Assembly (NCBI GenBank): GCA_045617465.1
Contig: JAZLIQ010000004.1
Location: 1 to 64,000 of the forward strand
Reading direction: 5' to 3'
Origin: Hennigella sp045617465
GTDB lineage: Bacteria > Bacillota_I > Bacilli_A > Mycoplasmatales > Mycoplasmoidaceae
Length of the DNA stretch: 64,000 nt
Made by a program: the position numbers and the translations under genes. The notes beneath the pieces are model-generated. The model was not told the DNA's origin, did no database searches, and saw nothing but the letters and a program-made list of their open reading frames with translations. Shown here piece after piece: positions 41,162 through 51,936 of the stretch. How positions within the stretch are numbered: the stretch's first letter is position 1; every line of letters starts with the position of its first letter.

Positions 41162-42589
41162 TTATTTAGCTTTACCAGTAGCTTTTTGTTTTACTTCTTC
41201 AATTGTTCCAACGTTGTAGAAGTAAACTTCTGGAATGTTGTCACACTTTCCTTCAACGATTTCTTTAAATCCTGCAATAGTATCAGCAATCTTTACATAT
41301 TTACCAGGATAACCTGAGAATTTTTCTGCTACGGCAAAAGGTTGAGATAAGAAATTTCTTATCTTTCTTGCACGAGCAACAATTAATTTATCTTCATCAG
41401 ATAGTTCGTCTACTCCTAGAATAGCAATAATATCTTGAAGTTCATTAAACTTTTGTAAGATTGCTTGAACATCTCTTGCGACCTTATAGTGTTCAACACC
41501 AACAATCTTTGGGTCTAATAGTCTACTATTAGATTCAAGTGGGTTAACTGCAGGATAGATTCCTAATGAAGCAATCTTTCTATCCAAAACAATTTTTGCA
41601 TCAAGGTGAGCAAAAGTTGTTGCTGGAGCTGGGTCAGTTAAGTCATCAGCAGGAACATATACTGCTTGTACTGATGTAATTGATCCGTTCTTAGTTGAGG
41701 CAATTCTTTCTTGTTATTGTCCCATTTCATAACTTAGGGTTGGTTGATAACCAGCAGCTGAAGGCATACGACCCAACAACGCAGATACTTCAGAACCTGC
41801 TTGAGTAAATCTGAAGATGTTGTCAATGAATAATAGAACATCTTGATGTTCTTTATCTCTGAAGTATTCAGCCATTGTTAAACCAGATAGAGCAACTCTC
41901 ATTCTGGCACCAGGTGGTTCATTCATTTGACCAAACACTAATGCAGTGTTGTTGATTACTTTAGAAGCAATCATTTCATGATAAAGGTCATTACCTTCTC
42001 TTGTTCTTTCTCCTACACCAGCAAATACTGATAGACCACCATGGCCTGTAGCAATGTTGTGAATAAGTTCTTGAACAAGAACTGTTTTACCTACACCGGC
42101 ACCACCAAATAATCCAATCTTACCACCTTTAACATATGGTACTAGTAAGTCAATTACTTTAATTCCAGTTTCAAAGATTTCTTCAGAAGCAATTTGATCT
42201 CTAAAGCTTGGAGCGGGTTTATGAATTGATTCGCGTGGTGTTTCTTTTGTCACATCATCCTTACCATCTATTGGTTTACCAATAACGTTAAACATTCTTC
42301 CTAATACAGCTTTACCAACAGGAACAGTAATTGGACCACCGGTATCAATTACTTCCATCCCTCTTTTTAAACCACCAGTATCACCCATTGAGATACAACG
42401 CACAATATCATCACCAGATACTTGTGCTACTTCTAGAACTAATTGCTTTTTATCAATATTAACTGTTAGAGCATCATTAATATTAGGTAAAAGTTCGTGT
42501 TTGAACTTAACATCAACAACTGGTCCCATTACTTCGTAAATGTGACCAATGTTGTTTTTTGTTGTTTGTTTTACTTCTTCTTTTTTCAT
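41162..42589 (-). pseudogene. atpD: F-type ATP synthase beta subunit, interrupted by one in-frame TAA
   Basis: 475 aa if the stop is ignored. Catalytic subunit: Walker A GGAGVGKTVLVQELI, GERTREGNDLYHEM, LLFIDNIFRFTQAGSEVSALLGRMPSA and, after the break, QERIASTKNGSITSVQAVYVPADDLTDPAPATTF and DELSDEDKL. At 41714-41716 the codon is TAA where the family has Leu in SYEMGQLQERI, a single-base change from TTA. The frame is otherwise unbroken on both sides, so this is either a real nonsense mutation truncating the protein at 291 aa or a consensus error. AGGAG lies 6 bases upstream of the ATG. Confidence 0.9.
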
Positions 42590-42600
42590 AATTAGCTCCT

Positions 42601-43464
42601 TTAGTTTTTATTTGCTGCACCAGCAACAATTTCATTAATTTCTTGGGTGATAGCTTCTTGTCTAGCTTGGTTGTATTGAATCTTCAAGGTGTCAATTAAC
42701 TCAGTGGCATTCTTTGTTGCACCTTCCATAGCAAACCTTCTACTTGTGGATTCACATAGTGAAGATTCAATTAATGAACCATAGACAAGGTTAGAAACAT
42801 ATACTGGTAAGATTGCTTTAATAATTTCTTTTGCACTAGGTTCAAAGATTGTTGGATCAGTAACTTGTGCTTCCTTGGTTGCACCAAATAGTTCTGGTCA
42901 AATTGGTAAAATATTTCATATTTTTGGTACGTTACTTACAGATGATTTAAATTCTGTGTAAACAACTTTGATGTTTTTGTATTTACCCAAAGCATAAGCA
43001 GTTAAGATTTCATAACTTAATGGCAATAGTGAGTAATAGTTATTTGCATCTAAGTCTCAACGCATAGTTTTAACTATTTGTTGATCTAAATGGTGCATCT
43101 TCAAATAACTTACACCCTTTTGTCCAAAGACAAGAATCTTATCATGTGGTTTAATTTGTTCCATCAAGAAACGACATATGTTGTTATTGAATGGACCACA
43201 TAGTCCAAGATCAGATGTACAAAGGATATATAAATCTTGATCTTGTACTTTCTTGTTTGGGACACGTAAGAAACTTAAATCTGGTTCACGAAGTATTAAA
43301 GCTTTGAATACTCGGTAGTATTCACGGCAAAAAACACTTACCGCCTCAAAGCTCTTTAATTGAGATTTGATTTTGGTAGTAGCAACTAATTTCATCGCGT
43401 TAGTGATCTTTTTAGTTGCTTCAATAGACTTAATACGTTTTTTAATTAAATCTAGTGATTGCAT
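42601..43464 (-). CDS. atpG: F-type ATP synthase gamma subunit
   Basis: 287 aa. Rotating central shaft. N-terminal IKKRIKSIEATKKITNAMKLVATTKI, the central SDLGLCGPFNNNI, and the C-terminal helix ESTSRRFAMEGATKNATELIDTLKIQYNQARQEAITQEINEIVAGA match the family well. UGA Trp codons between. It lies 3 bases after atpA and 11 bases before atpD. Confidence 0.95.
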
Positions 43465-43467
43465 AAA

Positions 43468-45021
43468 TTACTTTAATTCCTTAATGTCTCCGTATTTTTC
43501 TGCTTTATAGTTAGGTAGTGCAGCAATATATCCTGCAACATACTCTTTAAATTCTTTTTTAAACTTTTCAATTAGTTTATCATCAAACTTTCCTGCTTTT
43601 TCAAGTTCAGCAATTAATTTTGATTTATCAAAATGATTAATTAAATCTTTCTTGAAATCTTGCATCTTTTCAAGAGGAATTCATTTAATCAAGTGGTGTT
43701 TGATAGCAAACAACAAGATAGTTTCTTGTAATTGTGAATATGGTGAGTTTTCTGGTTGTTTAATAACTTCCATAATTCTCTTACCATGTTCAATAATGGC
43801 TTTGGTTTCTTTATCAAGGTCTGAACCAAATTGTGCAAATGCTGATAGTTCAGCAAATTGAGCAAGCTCAAGTTTTAAACTACTTGCTGTTTGTTTAACA
43901 TAACCACGTTGAGCAGCAGAACCAACCCGGCTTACTGATAAACCTGGGTCGATAGCTGGTCTTTGTCCAGCATTGAACATGCTTGTCATCATAAACAATT
44001 GTCCGTCCGTAATAGAAATTACATTTGTTGGAATATAAGCAGAGATATCTCCTGCTTGTGTTTCAATGATTGGCAAAGCAGTAATTGAGCCATTACCATT
44101 TTCTTTATTCATTCTTCCCGCACGTTCTAGTAAACGTGAGTGAAGATAGAAGACATCACCAGGGAACGCTTCACGACCAGGTGGTCTTCTTAATAGTAAG
44201 GAAATTGTACGATAACTTACAGCGTGTTTTGATAAGTCATCATAAACAATAAGGACATCTTGTCCTTTGGATAATCAATATTCAGCAATGGTAATACCTG
44301 TATAAGGTGCTAAATAGATTAATGCTGGCAATTCTCCAGCTGTAGAGGAAACAATAGTTGTATATTCCATTGCTCCTTGTTTGTCTAGAATATCGTGAAT
44401 GTGGACAACACTAGATCGTTTTTGTCCAATAGCAACATAAACACATTTTACATTCTTACCTTTTTGGTTAAGAATTGTGTCTATTGCAATTGTTGTTTTT
44501 CCTGTTTGTCTATCTCCAATGATCAATTCTCTTTGACCTTTTCCAATAGGAAACATTGAGTCAATTGATAAGATTCCTGTTTCAAGAGGAGCATCTACTG
44601 ATTGTCTAGTGATAACACCAGGAGCAATCTTTTCAATTGGCATTTGTTTTTCTGTTTTTATTGGTTTACCACCATCAATTGGTTGTCCAATTGCATCAAC
44701 AACACGGCCAGTTAGTTCGTCACCAACTGGAACTGAAACAACAGTACCTGTTCTCTCTACTAGAGAGTTTTCTTTGATATCATCATACTTACCAAGTAAA
44801 ACAATACCTAAAGTTTCAGCTTCTAGGTTAAGAATCATTCCTTTTGTTCCATTTTCAAAAATAACTAATTCATTAAGCATGGCTTTTTCCAAACCAGAAA
44901 CTAGGGCGATTCCATCTCCGATGGAAATAACACGTCCTACTTCGTCTTGCTTAATCTTGTTAGCATATTTATCAATCTTTGCTTTAATTAATGTGGCAAA
45001 GGTATCAACTTTTGTTGCCAT
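43468..45021 (-). CDS. atpA: F-type ATP synthase alpha subunit
   Basis: 517 aa. Regulatory nucleotide-binding subunit. Motifs: VGRVISIGDGIALVSGL, GRVVDAIGQPIDG, Walker A GDRQTGKTTIAIDTI, YVAIGQKRSS, LLLRRPPGREAFPGDVFYLHSRLLERA and PAIDPGLSVSRVGSAAQ. Three UGA Trp codons. The frame is intact, unlike that of atpD. Confidence 0.96.
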
Positions 45022-45023
45022 AA

Positions 45024-45572
45024 TTATCCTTTCTTAGATAGCAATTCTTTTTTGAGCATATCTAATTTAGATCTAAATGTGTTGTTGTATGTTTTGTTGT
45101 TAACTTGAATTCTTAAACCACCAATTAGGTCTGGTTTAATGTGTCAAGCAACATCAATTCTTTGGTGTAATTTCTTTTCAAAGAAATCTTTGATTTTATC
45201 CATTTGAGCTTCGCTTAACTCGTTAGCAGAGGTAATTTTTACTCTGGTAACATTAAAGAGATTGTGATACATTTCACGACAGCTTAGAGCAATATAGTGG
45301 AAACGACTATAGAAGTTGTTATCAATAATGGCTCATACCCAATAAATTACTTCGGGTTCAAAACCATAACCGGTTAACACTGTCTTAGCCAATTCCTTTC
45401 TTTCATCTTTATCGATTGATCTAGTGGCTAAGATTTTATAAAAGTCTAAATTAGTATTATTCATCGCATCTAATGCAGCGATTTGTTGATAATACTTTTC
45501 TTGTGTTGCTTTGTCTTTTGCTATTGCAAAGATTGCATTAGCATAAGAAACTACTTGATCAGCAATAATCAT
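45024..45572 (-). CDS. atpH: F-type ATP synthase delta subunit
   Basis: 182 aa. Peripheral-stalk cap joining alpha to b. N-terminal helical domain starts QVVSYANAIFAIAKDK; the C-terminal end LIGGLRIQVNNKTYNNTFRSKLDMLKKELL is the family's most conserved part. UGA Trp codons in the middle. One-base TAATG overlap with atpF, 2 bases before atpA. Confidence 0.92.
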
Positions 45573-46195
45573 TATTTAGTCTTAGATAAATCCTTTTCAA
45601 TTGATTCTAGTAAATCATCAATGTATTTGTCTTTGTCTTGTTTATCTAGTTCTTTGTCAAGAACTGTTTCAGCAACATCAAAGGCAATATTGATGATGTT
45701 GTCTTGAGCATTAGCTCGAGCATCACGTTTTTCTTTTTCTACATCTTCTTTTGCGTTATCGACAATCTTAATAGCGGTAGCTTTTGCTTCACGCTTAGCT
45801 TTATCAATAATAGCAAATGCTTCAGCTTTTGCTTGTGTTGTTATTGTCATAGCTTGACTCATAGCAGTAACCTTCATTTGGTTAACTTCGTTAAGTTCCA
45901 TAGTTGCTGTTTCTTTAGCGGTTTGCGCATCAGCAATTTGTTTAGCAATGTAATCATGACGTTTTTGTAATGATTGCTTTGCTGGTTTTCAAACTAGTCA
46001 AGTCATTACTACTACTAACACAACAGCAGCAATGATGTGAGTTAAGAAAACTCATAGGTTTGGAAATAAGTTATTTACCACTCAAGATGATTCAAGTGGT
46101 GCACAAGAACTTAAAAGTGTAAGTGGCAAAAGACTTATCACAAGGATAAGACCTACCAATAAAACGCTTTTTGTTTTTGAAACTTTCATTTCCAT
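45572..46195 (-). CDS. atpF: F-type ATP synthase b subunit (predicted lipoprotein)
   Basis: 207 aa. Long N-terminal extension with a signal peptide and lipobox LLSSC (Cys31), then the membrane helix (LTHIIAAVVLVVVMTWLVW) and the long charged helix (KPAKQSLQKRHDYIAKQIADAQTAKE onwards) of subunit b. AtpF with a lipobox is known from other mollicutes. Start 46195 is chosen for AGGAG 6 bases upstream; an alternative ATG lies two codons later. Confidence 0.92.
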
Positions 46196-46206
46196 GTTGA
46201 CTCCTA

Positions 46207-46434
46207 TTAAGATCCTGGAGCAACGAAAATTAATAGAATCGCAATAATCAATGAGTAAATTGCTGATGTTTCAGCAACGGCGTCACCTACGATTAGTGTG
46301 GTTCTAATTTTACTTTCAGCTTCTGGGTTACGAGCAACAGCTTCAACAGCTTTACCTGCAGCATAACCTTGGCCGATAGCAGTACCTAATGTACCAAGAG
46401 CAGCAATACCTGCTCCCAAAAATGCACTATCCAT
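46207..46434 (-). CDS. atpE: F-type ATP synthase c subunit
   Basis: 75 aa, two-helix hairpin proteolipid of the proton-driven ring. The loop AARNPEAESKIR-like AVARNPEAESKIR and the ion-binding Glu in GDAVAETSAIYSLIIAIL are present. No extra sodium-type Gln/Ser pattern is evident beyond ETS, so ion specificity is not settled. Strong GGAG upstream; preceded by a long hairpin. Confidence 0.95.
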   Translation of the reverse strand: MDSAFLGAGIAALGTLGTAIGQGYAAGKAVEAVARNPEAESKIRTTLIVGDAVAETSAIYSLIIAILLIFVAPGS

Positions 46435-46450
46435 ACTTTTCTCCTTTGTT

Positions 46451-46485
46451 AAAAAAATATATACATTTAGAGTATATATTTTTTT
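46451..46485 (-). promoter_or_regulatory. intercistronic hairpin between atpB and atpE
   Basis: 14-bp perfect stem (46451-46464 with 46472-46485) around a 7-base loop, with a T-rich 3' arm on the minus strand, 16 bases upstream of atpE. It resembles a weak terminator or a processing/stability element separating atpB from the highly expressed atpE. Confidence 0.5.
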
Positions 46486-46505
46486 AGTCTATTTTATTTA
46501 TATAT

Positions 46506-47282
46506 TTAATTCAAATTCATCAATGGATTTTGGTTCTTGACTATGTGAATCTTTGGCGCAGGTGAGTCATCACCTTTGGCCATAGTTCAATAAACCATTG
46601 TCAACATCGTAAATACTAATGCCTGGATCAAACCTGATAACAGATCGAAGTAGGCCCGAATTGGTGCTCCAGTCAAACCACCTAGGAGGTTAATCGTTCC
46701 TAGAACTGGAACATTCTTTCAAATTCAGTTTGTGAAGAAGAATCACAATGTAATGATGATTGATCCAGCAGTAATGTTACCTCACAAACGGAAGGACATA
46801 GAAATTAGTGGAGCAATGTTGCTCATAACTTCTAGTGGGTTAATGAACACTGGAATTTGTTTTCCAGATTTCGTAGAAATCTTAAAGCAGAAGTTTTTTA
46901 GGTATGAAAGTTTTTGGAACTTGAAACCAACCACCCACACTCCGATATACATAATCAAAGCCATTGATAAAGTAACGGTATATGATCCGGTTGGGTTTTC
47001 AAGACCAAAGACACCTATGACGTTAGATACCAGGATGTAACTAAAGATGAAAACAAATAGCGGTGTTATCTTATCAAACTTAGGCCCTAAGATTTCACTA
47101 ATCATATTTCTAAAATATGAAACGTAAATTTCTACTGCTAACACATAGCCAGTAGGAGCCTCGTTCGCTTTAAGTCTTTTAGATTTTTTGTAGTAAATGA
47201 CACATAAAATAATCAAGATTGCTGCAACTACAACAATTGAAAATATTTGTGGTCTTATACTTAAGGGTTGTCACTCACTCAT
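46506..47282 (-). CDS. atpB: F-type ATP synthase a subunit
   Basis: 258 aa, five to six membrane helices. Starts MSEWQPLSIRPQIFSI, with the core FSYILVSNVIGVFGLENPTGSY, the essential Arg in SMSFRLWGNITAGS and the last helix pair LSGLIQALVFTMLTMVYW. It forms the ion half-channels facing the c-ring. Many Trp codons are UGA. It follows the AtpI-like gene after 20 bases. Confidence 0.93.
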
Positions 47283-47302
47283 ACCTAAATTTTATACTAT
47301 TT

Positions 47303-47722
47303 TTAAGGTTTTTTGCTAACTATGTTAGCAAAAACTATTTTATTAATAATAACAGTTATAGGGGCAACTAGCGTGATTGCTAGCATCACTCAGCGGTTAA
47401 AATGTTGCTCGAACATTATACCAACAATTAAAGCAGCAACTACTAGTCCGTATTTCACAATATAACCAATCACAACTCAAACAATTGTTACCTTACCAAC
47501 TTGAGCTGAAAATAATTGACTCATGGGAAGAATTAAACTTGTAAAAATAAAGATTAATCCTGGTCCTAAACACAACAAAAATGCATACAAATAAGTGTAA
47601 TCTTCTGTCATAGGTGAAGTGACTAAAAAACCAATCAAACAAACAAGCATTATTAAACAATAAATAACCAAAGTGACTTTGGTTATTTTTGTATAAGTTT
47701 TTGGTTGTGTTTGATTAGCCAA
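47303..47722 (-). CDS. AtpI-like membrane protein
   Basis: 139 aa with about four hydrophobic helices and a position directly before atpB, where AtpI (MG406-type in mycoplasmas) lies. AtpI helps c-ring assembly. Sequence similarity by eye is low, so the name rests on position and topology. The only upstream start is TTG at 47722; the first in-frame ATG would remove the first helix. Two UGA Trp codons. Confidence 0.75.
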
Positions 47723-47727
47723 GGATC

Positions 47728-48693
47728 TTATTTTTCCTCTTCTTCAGGAGTGAAGTATTTGTTAACTGCACCAAATAGTGTTGTTACTTCTTTATCTTCA
47801 ATATCTGGGTTTGTATTGAATGTTGAAGGTAGATCAATAATTTCTTTCATTCTACCATCACGATATACAACCATTAAACTTGTGTGGTTGTTATCTGCAA
47901 CATCAAATGTTTTTGATCCTTCTTCTTCCTCGTTTTCTGGTTCAGGTTCTGGGCCTGGTTCTGGTTCAGGTTTTACTGAAGGGAAAAAGTCAGCACCTCT
48001 TTGACAGAATGCACGATAAGCTTTAGCTTGTGCATCTTGTCTGATGTAATCATTTGTTGTAACAGATTCATCATCTCATTCATAACCAAGAACTTCTTTA
48101 TTGTAACGTTTTGTTGGTTGAATAAGTTCGTCTGTTCATTTATCAAATGGACCAATGTTTTGTATTGTGCCAAGTGGTAAACTTGCATTGTTTGTGATGT
48201 ATATTTCATGACCTGTTTTGTCATAAAATTTGAAGTCAAAGTTGTCAATGAATGTAACAAAGCCAAAGTTATCAACATCAAATTTATCTTCAAGTTTACT
48301 GAAGTTTAAAACTTCATTGTATCAAACAGATTGGTATAAGAAACCATCATAATCACTTGATAATCATTTTTCTACTTTTCTTGATGTACAAGATGGACCA
48401 CCAAAGAATCTTAGTGATGCATTGTTTTCTTCAGGGAAAGCATTGCTTCCTACAAATAAAACGTAGTTTCCATTACAAAATCTTTTAGAACCTAACAAGA
48501 TCTCATCATGACTATAGTTCCCACTAGTCATCTTTGATAAATCTCTTGTTTCATAAAAGTCTTTGTAAGAAACATAATTAGCAGTGATGGCACTAGCCTT
48601 AGAACAGCCTGTTGCCACAAAAACTAATGGTGTTGCAGCAGCAACTGTTGCTAATCCTAGACCTAATCTTTTAATAAGTGAAGTCTTTTTCAT
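47728..48693 (-). CDS. lipoprotein leading the ATP synthase operon
   Basis: 321 aa. Long signal peptide, lipobox ATGC, Cys30. The C-terminal third has a Pro-Glu tract (PEPEPGPEPEPENEEEEG) and the protein ends EEEEK, so it is strongly acidic there. No enzymatic domain recognised. It ends only 5 bases before the AtpI-like gene with no terminator between, so it is probably the first gene of the atp transcript. It diverges from miaB across 44 bases. Confidence 0.8.
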
Positions 48694-48737
48694 AATAAAT
48701 ATATTTTATAAATTATAGTATAAAATAATAATAAATA

Positions 48738-50180
48738 ATGGAAAAAATACTAAAGCTAGAAAACTGCTATCCAAACCTAGCAAAAGCAAAGGCAAGAGGT
48801 AGCAATCAAATCAAATATTTTAATAATTTGTTTAATCTAACCAAGGAACAAAAAAAGTTAGGTAAAAACAAAACGTTTTTTGTTCGAACATATGGTTGTC
48901 AAGCCAATGAAAGAGATAGCGAAACAATCAAAGGAATTTTATTAGCAATGGGTTTTGCTCAATCTAAAGATTGAAAAAAGGCTAATGTTGTAATTTTAAA
49001 CACTTGTGCAATCAGACAAAATGCTGAAGATAAAGCTTTTGGAATGTTAGGCGCATTAAAAGCTTTAAAAAAGAAGAGAAGAGATTTAGTTTTTGGTCTT
49101 TGTGGGTGTATGCCACAACAAGAAAAAACTATAGCTGAAGTTAACACTTTTTTCAAAGATATAAACTTCATTTTTGGAACTCATAACATTTATGAATTGC
49201 CTTCAATTTTAGAAAATGTTTATGTATATAAAAAACCTATAATTCGTGTTCACAGTCATGAAGGAAACATTGTAGAAAATTTACCTGACTATCGTGAAAG
49301 CAAACACAAAGCACTAGTAAACATCATGTATGGTTGTGATCACTTCTGCTCATATTGCATCGTTCCTTACACAAGAGGAACAATTAGATCGAGAAACAAA
49401 AATGATATTTTAAAAGAAGTTCTTGCTTTGAAAAAGCAAGGCTACAAAGAGATAACGTTACTTGGACAAAATGTTAACTCATATGGAATTGATTTAAAAT
49501 CTAATTATCGTTTTGTTGATTTGCTAGAAGATGTAGCAAAAACCGGAATACCAAGAATTAGATTTGCAACAAGCAATCCTTGAAACTTTAATCCAAAAAT
49601 TATCGATGTAATTGCTAAACACAAAAATCTAATGGCTTACATTCACTTACCTATTCAATCTGGTTCAGAACAAATCTTAGTTAGAATGAAAAGAGGAATG
49701 AAGATTTCTCTATACCTTGATTACATCAAACAAATTAGAAAAGCTATCCCAAACTGTACAATCTCAACAGACTTAATAGTTGGTTTTCCAAATGAAACTA
49801 ATGCGGATTTTAGAAAGACAATCAAACTATATAAAAAGGTTAAATTCGATAATGCCTACACATTCATTTATTCACCTAGAATCGGCACTCCCGCCGCATC
49901 TGAAGTAGATAAAATTTCTTCTAGTACTAAACAAAAACGCTTAGAAAAATTAAATAAATTAGTTAGAAAGTATTCTAAGTGAAACAACAACCAATACATA
50001 GGTCAAACGCTTGAAATTTTAGTTGATGGAATCAGTAAAACTAATTCAAACACATTAACTGGTTACAGTCAAAATTGAAAGGTTGTTAACTTTAAAGGCA
50101 AGGCAAAACCAGGTCAGTTTGTACATGTTAAAATAACAGGATCAAGTTTGTTTAGTTTGAATGGACAACAAATGAAATAA
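48738..50180 (+). CDS. miaB: tRNA-2-methylthio-N6-dimethylallyladenosine synthase MiaB
   Basis: 480 aa. UPF0004 domain (FVRTYGCQANERDSE, LNTCAIRQNAEDKAFG, GLCGCMPQQE: three cluster Cys), radical SAM IMYGCDHFCSYCIVPYTRGTIRSR, LLGQNVNSYG, HLPIQSGS, and a C-terminal TRAM domain. It adds methylthio to i6A37 made by MiaA (12504). Several UGA Trp codons. No Shine-Dalgarno; a TATAAA box ends 13 bases upstream. Confidence 0.95.
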
Positions 50181-50181
50181 A

Positions 50182-50212
50182 AAAATTGGGTTATACCCAA
50201 TTTTCTTTTTTT
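50182..50212. terminator. bidirectional intrinsic terminator
   Basis: 10-bp stem AAAATTGGGT/ACCCAATTTT with loop TAT, then a C and T-run, between the converging miaB and membrane protein genes. Confidence 0.82.
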
Positions 50213-50685
50213 TAGTCTAGGTTGTGTTGTAAACTTGAACCCATAATTGCGCCGATTATATAACCAACCATTGGTCCAAATACAGCAACCCATGGAGCTC
50301 ATACGTTCATTCCAGATATCCAAGGGTTGTAGTGAGCAATTAATCCTAGAATAATTGGAGCTAATACTAGAATTAAAGCAATTAACAAACCAATTCTAAT
50401 CTTAGCAGGGCTTGGTCCATCACCTCTAACTGTTCCAGCTGCAAAGAACATAATAATGTTCAAAACAACTCAGATAGCTGATACTACTAAGAAGATAATA
50501 AGAATTATTCCTATACCTTGGTTGTATCATGGAGCCATATTATTTTCAAAGTCAAAACCTTGAGATAAGTTAATAGCAGCCATAATAACAATAACAACTG
50601 GAACAAGAATGATAATTGAGCTTGATCACTTAAATCATTTACTCAATGAACAATATGTTCCTTTTTTTCCTGTTTTTTCTGACAT
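50212..50685 (-). CDS. four-TM membrane protein of unknown function
   Basis: 157 aa, hidden from standard translation by several UGA codons. Four hydrophobic helices at about 22-40, 58-83, 96-115 and 128-150. GAGAGGA precedes the ATG at 50685 by 6 bases. Gly and Pro are common in the second half (AAGTVRGDGPSPAK, FGPMVGYIIGAIMG). I do not recognise the family; the short loops suggest a compact integral protein. Single gene. Confidence 0.72.
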
Positions 50686-50753
50686 ATTTTTCCTCTCTTA
50701 TGTAATTATTATAAGAAAAATAAGTCAATATTTACCTAATATATATTTAGTGA

Positions 50754-51392
50754 TTATTTGGCATATTGCCAAATAATCTTGTTAATATTTTTGCCTAAAG
50801 CAACAAATTTCTTTTCATATTCTGTTTGGACATTATTTTTGTTATTTGGATTGCTTAGTTCATCATATAAATTTGTTGTTTTATAGATGATTTTTATGTC
50901 ATTTCTTGCGTTAAGAACCTCGATTGTGTAGGTAAACAAAATATCATTATCTGTTTTAAATTCAACTTGTCCTTTTGGTGTTAATAATTGTTTATAAATG
51001 TTTAAAAAATTTTCAGAAGTTAAACGTCTTTTTGCGTGACGCTTTTTAGGTCATGGATCGGAAAAATTTAAATAAATTTTAGAAACATTGTTTCTAAATT
51101 TTTCTACATCAATCTTCGTAAAATCAGCACAAGAAAATACTAAATTGTTTAGCTTTAATTCATTTCTTTCAATCTTTTTTAGTGCTTTTAAAATAACTGT
51201 AGAAAACTTCTCAATTCCTATATAAAATTTTTTTGAATCAGTGAAGGCTTTTGTAATTAAAAAATCACCTTTACCACTACCAATTTCTAGACAAATTGGT
51301 TTGTTTGGTAATTTAATATCATTTAATTCTTGATAGTTTTTAAAGTTCTTAATCAAGATTGGGGCTTTAGTGTTTGTTCTTAATCTTCCCAT
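50754..51392 (-). CDS. trmB: tRNA (guanine-N7-)-methyltransferase TrmB
   Basis: 212 aa. SAM-binding CLEIGSGKGDFLITKA, IGIEKF, and the TrmB signature IYLNFSDPWPKKRHAKRRLT. It makes m7G46 in tRNA. The ATG at 51392 is preferred; a TTG four codons earlier also lies in frame. It overlaps the Nudix gene by 26 bases and is last in the Abi_2-Nudix-TrmB unit. Confidence 0.94.
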
Positions 51393-51936
51393 AATAAGTC
51401 TCAAATAGATCTAAACACGTTGACAATGAAGATAAATAAATTTGATCTTTATGATTCAAAAGAATCATCTTAACTTGTTTGTATGTTAATCAACGATTTG
51501 TAGATACATTTTCAAAAACAGATCCGTCACCAGTTTTCTTTTTGACACTTTTACAGTTTGTTACATCAAATAAGAAATTGAAAACTGTTTCATTCATTTG
51601 TGTAGAGGAAACACAATAACTACCAGCAACAAGGTTTTTCTTGCTGATTTTAATGTTAGCTTCTTCATATACTTCACTTATAGCATTATCAAGAGGGGAT
51701 TGATTTTCTTCGATTGATCCAGTTATAGGACAAGCATATAAATCATCCCATTTTAAGTGTTTAACGGTATTAACCACTGGAAGTGGTTGATATCTAATTA
51801 AGAACATAAAATCATTCTTAACTTTTTTAAAACATAAGATGGCAGTAGAGTTAACACCTCTACGTTGTGCATAAATGAATCCTTGTTTTGTTTTAAATAA
51901 AGACAAATATTTAGTTTTGTGAAGGAGTTTGTTCAT
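51367..51936 (-). CDS. Nudix hydrolase with degenerate Nudix box
   Basis: 189 aa. The region GSIEENQSPLDNAISEVYEEANI aligns with the Nudix box G-x5-E-x7-R-E-U-x-E-E-x-G-U but has Gln for the first Glu, Ser for Arg and Asn for Gly; the metal-binding EVYEE core is kept. Preceding strands (VKNDFMFLIRYQPLP) resemble ADP-ribose pyrophosphatase-type proteins. Activity uncertain. ATG at 51936 has GGTGG-like spacing and overlaps the Abi_2-like gene by 26 bases. Confidence 0.75.

Noticed and set aside
44609..45037. 142-codon open frame on the plus strand
   Set aside because: It is antisense to atpA, which is well conserved there.
47310..47334. 11-bp hairpin near the end of the AtpI-like gene, considered as a terminator
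   Set aside because: On the minus strand the stem is followed by ACC, not a T-run, and atpB follows directly in the operon; it lies within coding sequence.
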